Shown: in pieces, positions 35,346 through 47,134 of the stretch
How positions within the stretch are numbered: position 1 is the first letter of the stretch
Layout of the letters: each line of letters starts with the position of its first letter
NCBI GenBank assembly: GCA_022393335.1
Contig: JAJEKB010021753.1
Span: 53,266-117,265 of the forward strand
Direction of reading: 5' to 3'
Length of the DNA: 64,000 nt
Source of the DNA: Macrotrachela quadricornifera
Lineage: Eukaryota; Rotifera; Eurotatoria; Philodinida; Philodinidae
Made by a program: the position numbers and the translations under genes
Notes under the pieces: model-generated
What the model was told of the DNA's origin: nothing
Seen by the model: only the letters and a program-made list of their open reading frames with translations
The model's database searches: none

Positions 35346-36718
35346 AATTTAGATATGATGATTTTTTAAGCGACTTACTTAATCGGTCGACGCTTCTAAC
35401 GAGACTGATGAATGACAGTGGAAGGATTTCTGTTGACAGTCTGTAATGAAAGTTTGTTACGCCTGTGACAATCTAAATAACATTTTTACCATATGTGTGA
35501 TGCATCTGTCATATTTCATGGGATACATCGGGAAAGAGAGGTTTTATTGTTCTTGCTTGATACTTTACCACTTCTTTGTAATCATGTTTCATGAAATGAA
35601 AATCATTACTATTTATCAGTGCTAAGTACAGATATTTTTATTGAATAGCAGGAAACTATATATCATAGATATTGTAATCAACTATTAATCATCCTTTAGG
35701 ATTTACGTATCACAATATAATCAAGGTATGTCAGGTCCTATATTATCTGTACTTCTTGATAAATTGATCATATATATGTGTATGTGCAATGACCACGCAA
35801 AATTAGATTTTTTTTTCCAATATAAATATAAAAATGAATACCCCTCAATTCCAGTTATGATAAAATTACTAGCTGAAAAATTTAATTAAAAAGAAGATTA
35901 TAATAAATTCAAAGTCTAGTAATTATCTACGGAGAATAAAAAGAGAATGAATCTCTATTGTCTTTTTTTTAACATGACATATATTCTTGTCGAAATTTGA
36001 TATTCACTATTTGTTTTCATGGTACTCCTATATTTATTTAATAAAATTCTGTATAGGAAATAAATAATATTCCATTTTATATTAAAGTTAGTATATGCAA
36101 ACGGAGAAGATACAACAAATCGTGAAAGAGCACTTATAATAATTATTATTATTGGGATAAATATTTCTTTCTTTTCTCCATATATTGACAAAATAATTGC
36201 CAACATCTTCTCTTTTTATTAACATTAACTTGTAATCAAATACTTCAAATAACAAGATAAAGAATACAAGGAGTTAGTTTGTGGATGTGAATATATCAGT
36301 TTTGATGATTGACTGATTGACAACAAGAGAGAGTGAGATATTCACCCTAAAGATAGAATATCTTCAATATCCTTTTCTCGTTCTACTGAATTTCCAGTAG
36401 AAAAGCAATTTTGTAAACTCTCTAGCTTTGTTAATTACAACTGCTCATAAATAGATTTGATGTTTAATAGCTCACTTATTGGTTGTAATAACATTGAATA
36501 TGTATAGATTAAAGTAAAGTATACAAGAAACATAAATGACTAACATATTATTTAAAAACAAATATTTATTATATGATAAGATTTATATTTTATTCAGTAA
36601 AAGTAATTATGAGTGATGAAATGATTTATCAAAAAAATGAAAATATTCATTTTGTTATATGCTACAGTAAAATAATTATTATATTAGTATTCAATATCTA
36701 TGATAAATGTTCATAGAA
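35346..36718. other. AT-rich intergenic region
   Basis: Contains the presumed distal end of the Tc1 relic (to about 35450) and otherwise simple AT-rich DNA. A minus frame at 35955-36206 is hydrophobic and compositionally driven; I do not call it a gene. Confidence 0.4.
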
Positions 36719-37915
36719 TTATAATATGATCATGAATACATATGTGATAAACAATAAAAAGACATTAGAAGCAAATAATGGACCCTTTACTGCCATATTA
36801 TTTGTGGTATTTGTTACAAAAGACGATTTTGTATAACCAGGTGGACCATTAGTTGTACAATTAGGTGTAAATGAAGGATAATTTCCTGGTCCAAAACATC
36901 CAGTAATATAAGGATATGTAGTTGTAGCAAAATAAGCATAGTTTCCAATTGAATCATAAAACATTCCATTGCAAATATCATATCCTGATGTAACTTGTGT
37001 TCCAGATGATGTATATGGACCATAAATAACATGACCATCTTTTCCAATACCAATAACAGTTAAAGTTCTTGATGCTGAAAAACTTCGAAGTGAATAACCA
37101 CGAACATCATTTCCACAATTAATTTGTGGTGTACATCCCGTAACATTACTTGTAGAATTTGATATCATACAACCACTTGCAATATGATAATGAAATTCTC
37201 CTCCACCTCCAGGATGAGATAAACATGAATCAGCCCCTTCTGTTTGAAAATTTCCTGTTGGATAGAATGGATCAACTTGATTTTGACTATTAACATTAAA
37301 TATTCCAACACCATCAACAGCTACACCAGCCAACGTAGATAATGGTGCACTTGGTGGCAAGCGAGTATAAGAAGAGGCAGAAGGCACATTTATATGAGTT
37401 GATATATTACATATAATTCTATTAAGTTCTGCTGCTGTTGATGGTGAATAATTAGGTGAATCAACACTAACATCAGGATTGAAATTAACTTCAAAATCAA
37501 TATTAGTTTCAGCAAATGTGACAACCTGGTTTTGAGGTAATACTGTACATCGTCTAGGTAGACTATTTGATTGAATTCGAATACGTACAGGTGATGAATT
37601 AATACACGTAACAGCAAGTTTTTGTTGCCATGTACATACACCATTGGTAAACATACCAGGACATGAACCATTTGATATTTGTGGACATGATACAGCAACA
37701 CCACTCGTACTTAAAATGTTGGCAACTGGTCCATTTGATACAGTTGTAAAAAATTTTGAAGCTATTTGTTGACAATCAGCATAGGAATTGCTTGCTGCAC
37801 TTGATATAATTGGAATCAAAGTCATTAATAATAAGTACATATACATTGTATATAATGTCATTTTGTCCTGGCTGTTTACCATTATTTCTTTCTTGAATGC
37901 GACACTATTATACAA
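36719..37915 (-). CDS. YHYH-domain secreted or GPI-anchored protein
   Basis: Single exon of up to 398 residues. The likely start is the Met of MTLYTMYMYLLLMTLIPIIS, which begins a signal peptide; the earlier ATG adds 18 residues. The mature part is Cys-, Asn- and Ser-rich with many N-glycosylation sequons. YHYH-domain hallmarks are present: GVAVDGVGIFNVN, GGGGEFHYHIASGC and IGIGKDGHVIYGPY. A hydrophobic C-terminus (ASNVFLLFITYVFMIIL) after a small-residue stretch suggests a GPI anchor. The biochemical role of YHYH proteins is not established. They occur in bacteria, protists and some invertebrates, so horizontal origin is possible but unproven. Confidence 0.85.
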   Translation of the reverse strand: MYNSVAFKKEIMVNSQDKMTLYTMYMYLLLMTLIPIISSAASNSYADCQQIASKFFTTVSNGPVANILSTSGVAVSCPQISNGSCPGMFTNGVCTWQQKLAVTCINSSPVRIRIQSNSLPRRCTVLPQNQVVTFAETNIDFEVNFNPDVSVDSPNYSPSTAAELNRIICNISTHINVPSASSYTRLPPSAPLSTLAGVAVDGVGIFNVNSQNQVDPFYPTGNFQTEGADSCLSHPGGGGEFHYHIASGCMISNSTSNVTGCTPQINCGNDVRGYSLRSFSASRTLTVIGIGKDGHVIYGPYTSSGTQVTSGYDICNGMFYDSIGNYAYFATTTYPYITGCFGPGNYPSFTPNCTTNGPPGYTKSSFVTNTTNNMAVKGPLFASNVFLLFITYVFMIIL

Positions 37916-39285
37916 TGCACTGTTTTCTTTTAAAAATGCAATCTTTTATAGATGGTAGACAATAAAAAAAAAAATTTTTTTTTTGAAGTTTTTCTGTGAG
38001 AAAGAGAGAGAGAGAGTAGGCACACAAGAAAAACAATAGTCCTGACAATTCTGTTTACCCTTTCTTTTTTCTTTTAGAATGTAAAAATTTACAAAAATGT
38101 CTTGTATTCAGTGCAAAACTTGAGTAGGTAGTACAGCCCTCGTTTTCATTTGTTACTTATATAATTGCTTCTTCTTCTCTTTCAGATTTAGTTTTTTCCT
38201 TAATTGTTTTTCCTTTTTTTTCCCATTTATTCCTTTCTCTCGTTCTTCAATCTTTCATACTTTACTTTTTCCTCTTGTTTTGTCTAACACATATACATGC
38301 TAATTGTATGCACTTTGATCAATTTAATTTGCATTGATATATAATGATAGTTTTACGTCAACCATTGTCTTTTGTTCGTTGGGTGTCTCTCTATTTCTTC
38401 TTTGATCGAATGTAAATACATGAACTATAGAGACATCGAAAAAGAGATATATTTACATGATAGGAGAGAGTTCTTCAACAAGAGGAACTCTTTATTCTAT
38501 TTTAATCATGATCAACAAATATATATATTGATCATACACTAGGTTTAATTGCTCTAGATTTCGATTTTGTTCAAGTTTTTTTTTCTAAAAAAGTAATCAA
38601 GTAAAATCAATGGATCATAATAGTTCATTCAATGTTACAGTATCACATATCGAGACAATGATTAAAATTTTATTATCTTATAATATCGTCTGTCAGAGAA
38701 TCTTAAGAAGAAATATATTTTTTATTATTCTTTTTGATGAATTTATATTCAAAAACAAAAAAGCTTTACATTTTCATGTGTAATCAAGTAATTTATGAGA
38801 ACCATTGTTTCTAAGAAGTTTCAGCTTGAATGGAGAAGGTATTTTCTCATTACGAATGGCATGCTTTTTTAATTTGGGAATTTTTTATTCTGAAGTGTCT
38901 ATTTATTGTTATTTAATAACAAAGTGAGCTTTTATGTAATCGTAATAATGTTTTTCTTGAAAGCGCGTCCTTTTTTCATTATTTTTTGTCTGCCATTTTC
39001 TTCTAATGTTTTTGACGTTATTTATTCTTTTTCTCGGATTCTCTTTCCTTCTTATTTATTTTTTATTAGTTTGCCAGCTTTCCTGTATGCATCCTCTCTC
39101 GATTGATTCTTCATCAATCTGATGTCAATGAGAGTGATAGAAAAAAAAGATTTTACCATTACTTTTAACCTGTGAATATATTCTGCTAGGAATGGTTGCG
39201 TTGAATGCAATACTAAGAATTCAGGACTATTTGCAAGTTCTATTTCTGAGAACTTCATAGCCATTAACTTTAACACGGATTTATA
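37916..39285. other. AT-rich intergenic region
   Basis: Upstream of the YHYH gene. It has a poly(A/T) and GA-repeat tract (37965-38015) and long pyrimidine-rich stretches (38160-38290). No gene recognised. Confidence 0.45.
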
Positions 39286-39850
39286 TACACGGTGTCCGAA
39301 AAGTCATCTACCAAAAAAAAGTTTTAATAACTATTTTACAACTCGAGAAAATGAGTTGATTTTTTTATCAATGATAAAGGCATGTTCAAAGTTTATATCC
39401 ATAAAGACATTCTAGAGAGACCGTTTGTTAAGTATCACTATTAATGCCAATAAAAAAAATTTACTTTTTCACAGAGGAAAAAACCAATATAATTAACGAA
39501 GGATCTCTCTGGGCATGCTTTTATGAATATAAAGCTTAAACGTATCTGTATCATTGATAAAAAAATCAGCTCGTATGCTCGAGTCGCAGTGAAAAGATTC
39601 ACTTCTTTTTGTCGACAAAGTCGCTTTTGTTCCACTCTGCACATTTTTTTTTCTTATGTGTGAAAAAAATAAAAGTTTTCTGTTGGTGCGAATAGTGATA
39701 CTTAACAAACGGTCTGTTTAGAAACGTCTTTATGAATGTAAACTTTGAACGTGTCTCTATCATTGGTACAAAAATCAGCTCGTTTACCCAAGCCATAAGC
39801 GAAATATTCAAATTTCTTTTTGATAGATGACTTTCCCGACACTCTGTATA
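39286..39850. mobile_element. Tc1/mariner-like MITE with an extra internal arm
   Basis: The left end TATACACGGTGTCCGAAAAG (from about 39284) is matched in inverted orientation by the right end (TATACAGAGTGTCGGGAAAG read from 39850). Homology between the arms extends about 160 bp, through GTTTGTTAAGTATCACTATT. TA dinucleotides flank both ends. A third, more diverged copy of the right arm lies between them at about 39495-39655. No transposase is present. Confidence 0.65.
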
Positions 39851-42122
39851 TTTTTTTCCAAATATGGAAACATGCGTTCTATTTTCAATATCAACTGCTA
39901 CTACTTTGATAGTATTTTCTAACGGCTGAATGAGCACATGAATAGATGGGTGAGAATGGCAGTTTGTGTCGGTGAGTGACTAGGGGTGTTCAATTGAATG
40001 GTGATGGACGATTATGAGTGAATTGTTGGACGGCTACGGATAAATAGATAGTTGCTATGGGATGCGAATGGTGATAGGTAAGATGGTTCTGGTAAGTAAA
40101 TGTTTGAGAGATCTTTGAGAAGACGTGAACATTACACAGAGTGGTTAAGGATAGGTGATGCTAATACGAATATGGACAAAGACGGCCAGAGTTGTGTCAC
40201 GCATATTGAGATGATATGAAAACATAAGGTGAAAAAGAGGATGTCTTTCCTAGTGCAACGTCAGTGCATCTGTGTAGCAGTTAAAAATGTATGGTTCAAG
40301 TCTTGCAAAGAACATAATTTTGTTTGTCCTATTAGGATGTGTGTTCGTTTCTTGATTCGATGTTTCACAGAGAGAATAAGAGCGAATGGATATGTGTGAA
40401 TGATGACGATTTTTATTGATAACCAATCAATAGTCGCTCTGCTGTCAACCTTGACTGACTCATTCATTCACATCGACAAGGTGATTTGAATCGGAAAACA
40501 TGTTGCATGCTCATTCTCTGTTGGATATAAAGCAAGAAATAAGACATTCGATGCCATTATGTTATTTTCCACTCTTTTTGTTTACTATGTTATCAAAATC
40601 GTTTAAATTGAAGCAGTATCGTGAATGTTGTCTTTTCTTCTTGTTATATTAAAGCGATTTTTCTTTCTCTCATAACAAACAACAGTGAAACAATCTTTTC
40701 GTATATCTTACGATAAAATATTAAATAGAATATATTAATCAATTAAATCTTCTCTTTCCTTCATTAAATTACGAGAAGTCTTACAATCATTACATATATA
40801 ATACTTGAAACTTGAATTCAAGACTTCAAGAATTCGAGCATTCAAAGGAAGAGGGTGCCAAAACCACACAGGGCTAGCTGAGGGTGAGGAAGGAACATTA
40901 GGGAGAGTTGAATAGTTGAATATTTGAAATGATAGTTAAATACTTGAAATCAACTTTGAAGTTTGACATTACTGAGAAATAATATAACAAACTTATCTTA
41001 TAAAATGATGAGCTTTCTTAATTAAATCTTTGATGATCATGTTCTTGAACACCCTATAAAATATTTCCTATGTGGTTTTTTTAATTCTGATGTAAACTTG
41101 TGCTTTTGTAATAAATCTAACCGTGGCAATTAAAATCTCTTATGATTTTTAAGCAACAGTTAATTTTAACATAGCAATTACTTTAAAAATATATTAATTC
41201 TATATACATTTTGACGTGTAGGACGATGATTGAAAGTCTCGACAAAGATACAATCCGAAAAAATAAAAGAAAATTAGAGAATTATCTGATTTATATTTCT
41301 AAATATACAAGGCATTCTACTAATTATTTATGCAAAAAATTCTTGTTGGTAATTGATTTACATAATTGCTAATAGTATTAATAGAACTTTTGTTGTACCC
41401 TAAGTAAAAACATATATCTATCTACAAGTTGTATGAATTTAAAATATATTTCAGAGATATGATTAGTTGGGATTTATCTATCCATCGCTCAAAAAAAAAG
41501 AACATTCTAAATATCTTTTTCGTGGAAATTATTTTCAAAAATAATATTACAGACAACCATATGAATGGATAGTTGAATCTGATTAAAAAAGAAAAAACAC
41601 AAATTCTGTGATTGTTTATGAGATACTTCATAAAACCTACAAACATTATCACATTCTCTTTTTTTGTCTTTTTTCCTCAGTAGTATATTTTGTAATTTCT
41701 TCTGTGTTCTTTACCAACCACGAGAAGCACATCACACATACATTGCATACACGAACAATAAACATGATAAACGTGAAACAAAGCAAAGCAAAACTTTTAA
41801 TCAACCATTCTCGATGACACTTTTTGACAGGCATAAGAAATCATTTATTTTATCTTTCTTTCAATAATCAATGAGGCATGCAATTTTCTCTTCTACACTT
41901 CTCACATACAATGCAAAGACGACATACACCTTCTCATACATTCGTTTACTACTTAAACTAAATGTAATGTAATTTTTTTTATCTTGTGAACTTATGATAA
42001 CAATGAATTCAATGGTTTATTTTCATGGTACATTATCATCGTTAGTAGAAAAAAAAATCATTCGCAGCGGTATTTACTTGTAAACTACAGATGTATGATA
42101 TTTTTAGATTTATTATATAATA
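39851..42122. other. Intergenic region
   Basis: 39930-40200 is unusually G-rich on the plus strand with degenerate GAATGGTGATGG-like motifs. The remainder is AT-rich. Overlapping short frames near 41420-41870 have no recognisable domain. Confidence 0.45.
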
Positions 42123-43397
42123 ATGAGCGACATAGAATCAAATTCCGAAATGATCGATGTGCTCATCGCAGGAGCTGGAATTGGTGGTCTTATCACTGCC
42201 TTATGCTTACATCGTGCTGGTTATTCTGTTCGTGTTTACGAACAACTAGCAGTACTTGATCCAGTCGGATTCGGTATTGTCCTTCATCCATTTTGTATAA
42301 AGTTATTGTGCGAACTTGGTCTAGAAACTGAACTAGATGAAATCGGAAGTGATATGAGAAAATCTCTTTATTATTCACGTCATGGGCAATTCGTTTACGA
42401 GGAGACAAGAGGTATCGATGCTGGCTACAAATGGCCATTGTACTCGATGCATCGTGGTAATTTTCAGCAACTTTTATTAAATTGTGTGCTCGATGAAGCA
42501 GGAAAAGCATCAGTTTGTCTAGGTCAGAAATTAGTCGCCTTTCGATCGCATACGAACTATGTGGAAGTGGATGTTGTTAATTCTTCCACAGGTGATCTAA
42601 ATACTGAACGAGCTAAAGTATTAGTGGGTGCCGATGGCATTAATTCAACTGTACGAAACATTTTACATCCTGATGAAGGTCGTCCACTATGGAGAGGTCA
42701 AAAACTATATCGTGGTGTAACACAAACGGACAAATTATACTTGGATGGACGATCAATGATTTATATGGGGAATCCAAACGATATAGAGCTAGTTATTTAT
42801 CCCATTAGTAAAGATATCATTAATTGGGTTGTTGTTACTCGAATTGCCAATGCAGATAAGAAAGTTTCACCGACAACACCAGACTGGAATCATATTGGTC
42901 ATGTAGAAGATTTTCTTCCTTTAATATCACATATGAAACTCGACTTTCTCAACATTGATCATATTATTCAATCATCAAAAATTATCAATGAATATCCGAT
43001 GACCGATCGTGATCCGCTTTCACGTTGGACATATGACCGTGTCACTTTACTTGGTGATGCCGCTCATCCCATGCAGCCAAATGGAGGTAACGGAGCTTCT
43101 CAAGCTATTCTTGATGCTCGCGGACTAGTTCTCTCTTTTCGTCAACATGGCGTTACACCACAAGGTCTTCAAACATACGATGATCTTCGACGTTCATCGG
43201 CAAATAGCGTCGTTCTAGCAGCTCGAAAATACGGTTCTGAAGAGATTTTGAAATTCGTCGATGAACGAGCTCCAAATGGTTTTCATAATTTATCTGATGT
43301 TATCACTTCGGAAGAACTTGAAAACATTGTATCTAATTTCAAACAAGTGACTAGTTCAAACGTACAAAAACTTAATCAAGAGCCTCCTCTCTTCTAA
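42123..43397 (+). CDS. FAD-dependent monooxygenase
   Basis: Intronless, 424 residues. Class A flavoprotein monooxygenase signatures are complete. The FAD ADP-binding GxGxxG is at residues 17-22 (IAGAGIGGL). The DG motif is in VLVGADGINSTVR, and the flavin-binding GD motif in LLGDAAHPMQPNGGNGASQA. The C-terminal segment DERAPNGFHNLSDVI resembles bacterial flavin-dependent oxidoreductases of the PhzS/salicylate-hydroxylase-like group. It would hydroxylate an aromatic or heterocyclic substrate using NAD(P)H and O2; the substrate is unknown. The lack of introns, while neighbours have them, and the bacterial-type motifs suggest horizontal acquisition. No signal peptide; probably cytosolic. Confidence 0.88.
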   Translation: MSDIESNSEMIDVLIAGAGIGGLITALCLHRAGYSVRVYEQLAVLDPVGFGIVLHPFCIKLLCELGLETELDEIGSDMRKSLYYSRHGQFVYEETRGIDAGYKWPLYSMHRGNFQQLLLNCVLDEAGKASVCLGQKLVAFRSHTNYVEVDVVNSSTGDLNTERAKVLVGADGINSTVRNILHPDEGRPLWRGQKLYRGVTQTDKLYLDGRSMIYMGNPNDIELVIYPISKDIINWVVVTRIANADKKVSPTTPDWNHIGHVEDFLPLISHMKLDFLNIDHIIQSSKIINEYPMTDRDPLSRWTYDRVTLLGDAAHPMQPNGGNGASQAILDARGLVLSFRQHGVTPQGLQTYDDLRRSSANSVVLAARKYGSEEILKFVDERAPNGFHNLSDVITSEELENIVSNFKQVTSSNVQKLNQEPPLF

Positions 43398-43610
43398 TAT
43401 CCTGTTATTTGAACATTACGTTACGCAAGAGATCTTATTTCGCACATCATAAGTTATTTTTAATTTAATAAATGATATAATCAAGAGGAGTTCGGCGTTT
43501 GGATTTGTGAATAAAATACTCTCTAAACAAAGAAATCTTTGTTACATTTGCAGTTCTTTAAAAAGCTTTAGCTATACATTCAACACGGATTAATGTTTTA
43601 ATTCATAATA

Positions 43611-44449
43611 TATTGGGTGGATCATAAGTAAGGAAAAATAGTATTTTTCTCCATTTCTATCTTATAAATCGTTGGTTAGGTTTCATGTTTATATCGCAAA
43701 TAGTAAATGATATAAGTAAAAGATGAAGTATATGAACGATATTTAGACGCAGTGTAATTAATTCAAGAGCATACAGATACAGCATACGTAAAAAAAGGAT
43801 GGTATATACCATTGATTATTGTCTTGTAGTACTTACAGGAGTGAGAAATGACATCTAAGAAATAGCTTTAACGTTTTTTCCCCATTCTCTTCATCGTCAG
43901 AAAAACTTACCGTTTCTCCTCATCTGAAATAATTGAAATAATGAAATGGTGCGCCATTTACCAACATGTATCTGAAATTGCTCGTCAATTTCAAAATCAT
44001 TTCAATCGAACTCATTCACCATCAAAGAATATGTTGAGTCTTGTATAAAAATTCGACGAAATCCGGAGCGTTACAGATAAGTCTCGATCTGGTTATCGTA
44101 ATCCTTCCAGGATCGGCTTATTTTGAGCAAAAATTACGAACTTTTCATCTTCCCAAAAGTTATTTATTTTGCTAGATTTATGAGAATGTGAACGTTAGAA
44201 AGCTTTCAAAGCGTAATATTCTTTGAGTTCGTTCGGATTCAGACGAAACAGTGTTTTCAGAGATTATCTCCAGGGAAAAAAACGATAAAATGGCGAGCAG
44301 CAAGACGTAGCGGAGAATCGGCTAATGATCTTCCTTTTATCTGTGATCGATTTAATTCGTATTCTCTAGTGAGCTCTGAAATCTTAGCTAGCTTGAGTTA
44401 ATTTTTCTATTAATATTCCTCTTCATAAAAGGAAAAATCCATCCAATAT
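43611..44449 (+). mobile_element. Mariner-type transposon relic
   Basis: The left end TATTGGGTGGATCATAAGTA and the inverted right end (TATTGGATGGATTTTTCC read from 44449) are mariner-like terminal repeats flanked by TA. Inside, on the plus strand from about 43935, a mariner N-terminal DNA-binding segment is readable (MKWCAIYQHVSEIARQFQNH, then KFDEIRSVTDKSRSGY) but interrupted by a TAA. The catalytic DDD part is not recognisable. Confidence 0.6.
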
Positions 44450-44872
44450 ACATGTATGACAACAAGGAAAAAGCCTATTGTAAATACACAAATAACAGAG
44501 TGGAAAATTTCCTGATAAATGAATGTGAATCAGAGAAGTACAGATGTGGATCATAACGCAAATGTGTATGAAAAGGAATCACAACGTTTACTTCAAAGAG
44601 GCACAAAAGAAATACTCGAATTCTCAAGCGGAAGATCACATGAAATCTCAATGACGACTGAAAGCGTCACTGGTCCTAGAAGGATTAATGATCAAACACA
44701 TCTGCAAGTGTTGCAGACTGTTCTCATAACACTATTTTTTCTTTCTTCTTTTCTTTATTATTATTATTTCCTCCTTTTAATTTTGTATCATCAATTTATT
44801 CATTAGATATAGCAAAAAATATTCAAGTGCAGCTGATAAAAAACGAAAAGATACATTTATTTTTATTGTATT
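44450..44872. other. Spacer with an unassigned small ORF
   Basis: A 95-codon plus-strand frame from the ATG at 44519 begins polar (MNVNQRSTDVDHN) and ends in a hydrophobic Tyr/Leu-rich stretch. The hydrophobic end is low complexity and no homology is recognised, so it is not called as a gene. Confidence 0.3.
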
Positions 44873-45809
44873 CTATGAAGCTCGACGTAAAAAATTTTGT
44901 ATCATATCTCGATGCCTTGCCAAAGCTGTAAAAAATGCTGTCTTATATACTGTTGATGGTAGAATAAACAGAACAAAAGTAACCATAGGTGGAATAAATG
45001 AAATTAAGTAGTCAACAAAAAATAACCATGATTCATAACCTGATTTCATACAACCAGAAACGAATGAAATAATTAGTCGTGGTACAGCAAGAATAGCCAA
45101 CACAAATGGAGCCACAAGTAAATGGTTATGTTTACGAATTTGTTCATATAATAGTTGTTGATAAGTTTGTTGAGGTCGAGTCTTTTGCTGATGTTGAACA
45201 GTTAGAACAACGATAAGAATAGCCGAGATCAAATTGATAAGAAATGGAATGATCAAATGTATGATATAACTGGCTGAATTGAATACGATATGGATAATCC
45301 GAAATACACCAAATTCGTTTTTCATCACCAATATTATCAGCAAACAATCGTCAATGAATAGGATCATGAATAATTCTACCAATTGTTAGGAATAAAAGAA
45401 AACGTATTACATAATTAGCAATCTGTTTACTCTTCTTTTTATCAAAGTTAACTCCTTTAATTGTAGTAATTGTTCGATCAATTGCGATATATGCACTCAA
45501 CCTTTGATTCGTATTAAGATCACTTCGTAACAGAAAGTCTAGCGATATACATTGCACTTTTAAAAATATCTTATTCTCTATTAAATACATTTTTATAACA
45601 ATAACACAAAATATCAAATATCATATATATTTTAGTAGCCTCCAATCTTGACTATAATATATGTGTTTAAAAAACGTTCGGAAAAGCCGAAATTCCTGAA
45701 CATAGCCATGTATAGAGTTTTGTAGAAAATTGATTGTATTACACAATTTACTAAACTCGATCTCTCTTCTTCTCAATCTAACAAAATACGCGAAACAAAT
45801 CAAGGCCAA
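44873..45809 (-). pseudogene. Rhodopsin-like GPCR pseudogene
   Basis: The minus strand retains TM3 to the C-terminus of a seven-transmembrane receptor. It has LSAYIAIDRTITTIKG (DRY-like), FDKKKSKQIANYVIRFLLF (IL2/TM4) and GDEKRIWCISDYPYRIQF (ECL2 with Cys). It continues with HLIIPFLINLISAILIVVLT (TM5), LLVAPFVLAILAVPRLIISF (TM6) and FIPPMVTFVLFILPSTVYK (TM7). An in-frame TGA after IHDPIH (near 45350) and a frameshift near 45265 break it. The N-terminal TM1-TM2 part (45621-45809) is badly degraded. Confidence 0.7.
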
Positions 45810-46021
45810 AAAACGCGATTAAAATCGGTTTTATGTGAAAAAATTCAGTCAATAATGATCAACTCTCGGTCTTTTACCAGCATGAGATCCTAAGCAAGTG
45901 AGTGAGCATTCGTCAATCGACTGTATTAGAGTTTAATAAAATAAAAAACGAGGGAACAAAACTCTTGTATGTGTAAAATCAAGCCAATTGAAGATTGGCA
46001 AAAAAATCGAAAAATCATCTA

Positions 46022-47047
46022 TTAGACAGATTCACCAGTTGGCTGCACAGAACCAGCTGAGCCAAGGTATTTTTCTTGCCACTTCTGCAAATCCTGTGCA
46101 CTGTTTTGTTGCGTCTGGATATCGTATTTCGTCTGATCATAAATTTCACTCAATTGATGGAAATATTTCAACGGATGGATGGCATCGAGAAATTTCAGCA
46201 AAGTTTGTTGAATAAGATCGAGTCGTACTTTTTCCAGTTGATTACATTCTTCGAAGATCTTCATCGCTTGTTCCTGATAACCGAGTTTCGCTTCTGTTAG
46301 ATCTTCTTCCGCTGCTTTGATTTGTTGATCGAGGGCATCGACTTTGGATTGTTTTCGTGCTTGATTAGATTTAGTCTCTTGTTTTTTGAGCTTAGTGGCA
46401 GAGGAATTTGATTTGATTTCATTATACTTTTGTTGAGCATCAACAAGAGTGTGGTTGGCATCAATTCGTTGGCGATGAAGTCTTTGTAAATTTGCGTTTG
46501 CATTGTCTATAGGTTCTCGAGCATTTTTGAATAACTTTCGCATTCGTTTAGTTTGACAATGCTCAAAACTGTGTGTAAATCTCTTCTGTCGATAAATTTT
46601 GTCTCGTTTCTCGACACATTCTCCGATCACTTTTTGAACTTGACTTGAAACATTCTCCAATACGGGAACGGTTGATTCTGTTGACTCCACCAATCGATAG
46701 AGAGCAGTTTTAGTCGTCCCGTACGAGGTGATTTTCGATTGTTCATCCAATCGGTGCTTCGAAGTTTTAGCAAATCTCGTGTTCACCTTAGCTTGCGTTT
46801 GAAGCATCTCATCATGGTCTTGCATTTGTTCAATTATTCCTGTCACTATTCCATAGCCTGAAGACGAAGAGAAAAGATTAAAGATCACAAATGAGATTAA
46901 AAATGCTTTTTTACCTTCGTCTTGGCGCGTCAAGGCAAGTTCGTAGTTTTCTTCTTCGAAGAAATCGACTTTGTGCTGTTGATTTTCAGGGGATGTTGTT
47001 TTGTGATCCGAGCTAAGTCCGAAACACATAGTGAGTTTCCTAGCCAT
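46022..47047 (-). CDS. Coiled-coil protein, possibly F-BAR-like
   Basis: Two exons, 46915-47047 and 46022-46857, join in phase 1 across a 57-bp intron (GTAAAA...TTCAG) to give 322 residues from MARKLTMCFG. The upstream ATG at 47134 would add 29 residues. Long charged helices dominate (KIYRQKRFTHSFEHCQTKRM, ARKQSKVDALDQQIKAAEED, AMKIFEECNQLEKVRLDLIQ). The last segment resembles the F-BAR/BAR pattern of a lipid-bending helical dimer, but I cannot show the fold. It ends with a short low-complexity tail. If BAR-like, it would act on membranes in the cytoplasm. Confidence 0.7.
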   Translation of the reverse strand: MARKLTMCFGLSSDHKTTSPENQQHKVDFFEEENYELALTRQDEGKKAFLISFVIFNLFSSSSGYGIVTGIIEQMQDHDEMLQTQAKVNTRFAKTSKHRLDEQSKITSYGTTKTALYRLVESTESTVPVLENVSSQVQKVIGECVEKRDKIYRQKRFTHSFEHCQTKRMRKLFKNAREPIDNANANLQRLHRQRIDANHTLVDAQQKYNEIKSNSSATKLKKQETKSNQARKQSKVDALDQQIKAAEEDLTEAKLGYQEQAMKIFEECNQLEKVRLDLIQQTLLKFLDAIHPLKYFHQLSEIYDQTKYDIQTQQNSAQDLQKWQEKYLGSAGSVQPTGESV

Positions 47048-47134
47048 TTTGTGACTTGTGAATAAAGAAAAGAGTAATGGTGATAAATCAATGTCTTTGA
47101 TAGACGTATTTATAGATTTTGTTAACTTTGACAC

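Noticed and set aside
36814..37704. Overlapping frames rich in Met, Leu, Val and His inside the YHYH gene
   Set aside because: Out-of-frame shadows of the real coding sequence, with repetitive MVLLYH-like composition.
41422..41867. Overlapping small frames on both strands
   Set aside because: Mutually overlapping, low complexity, no recognisable homology.
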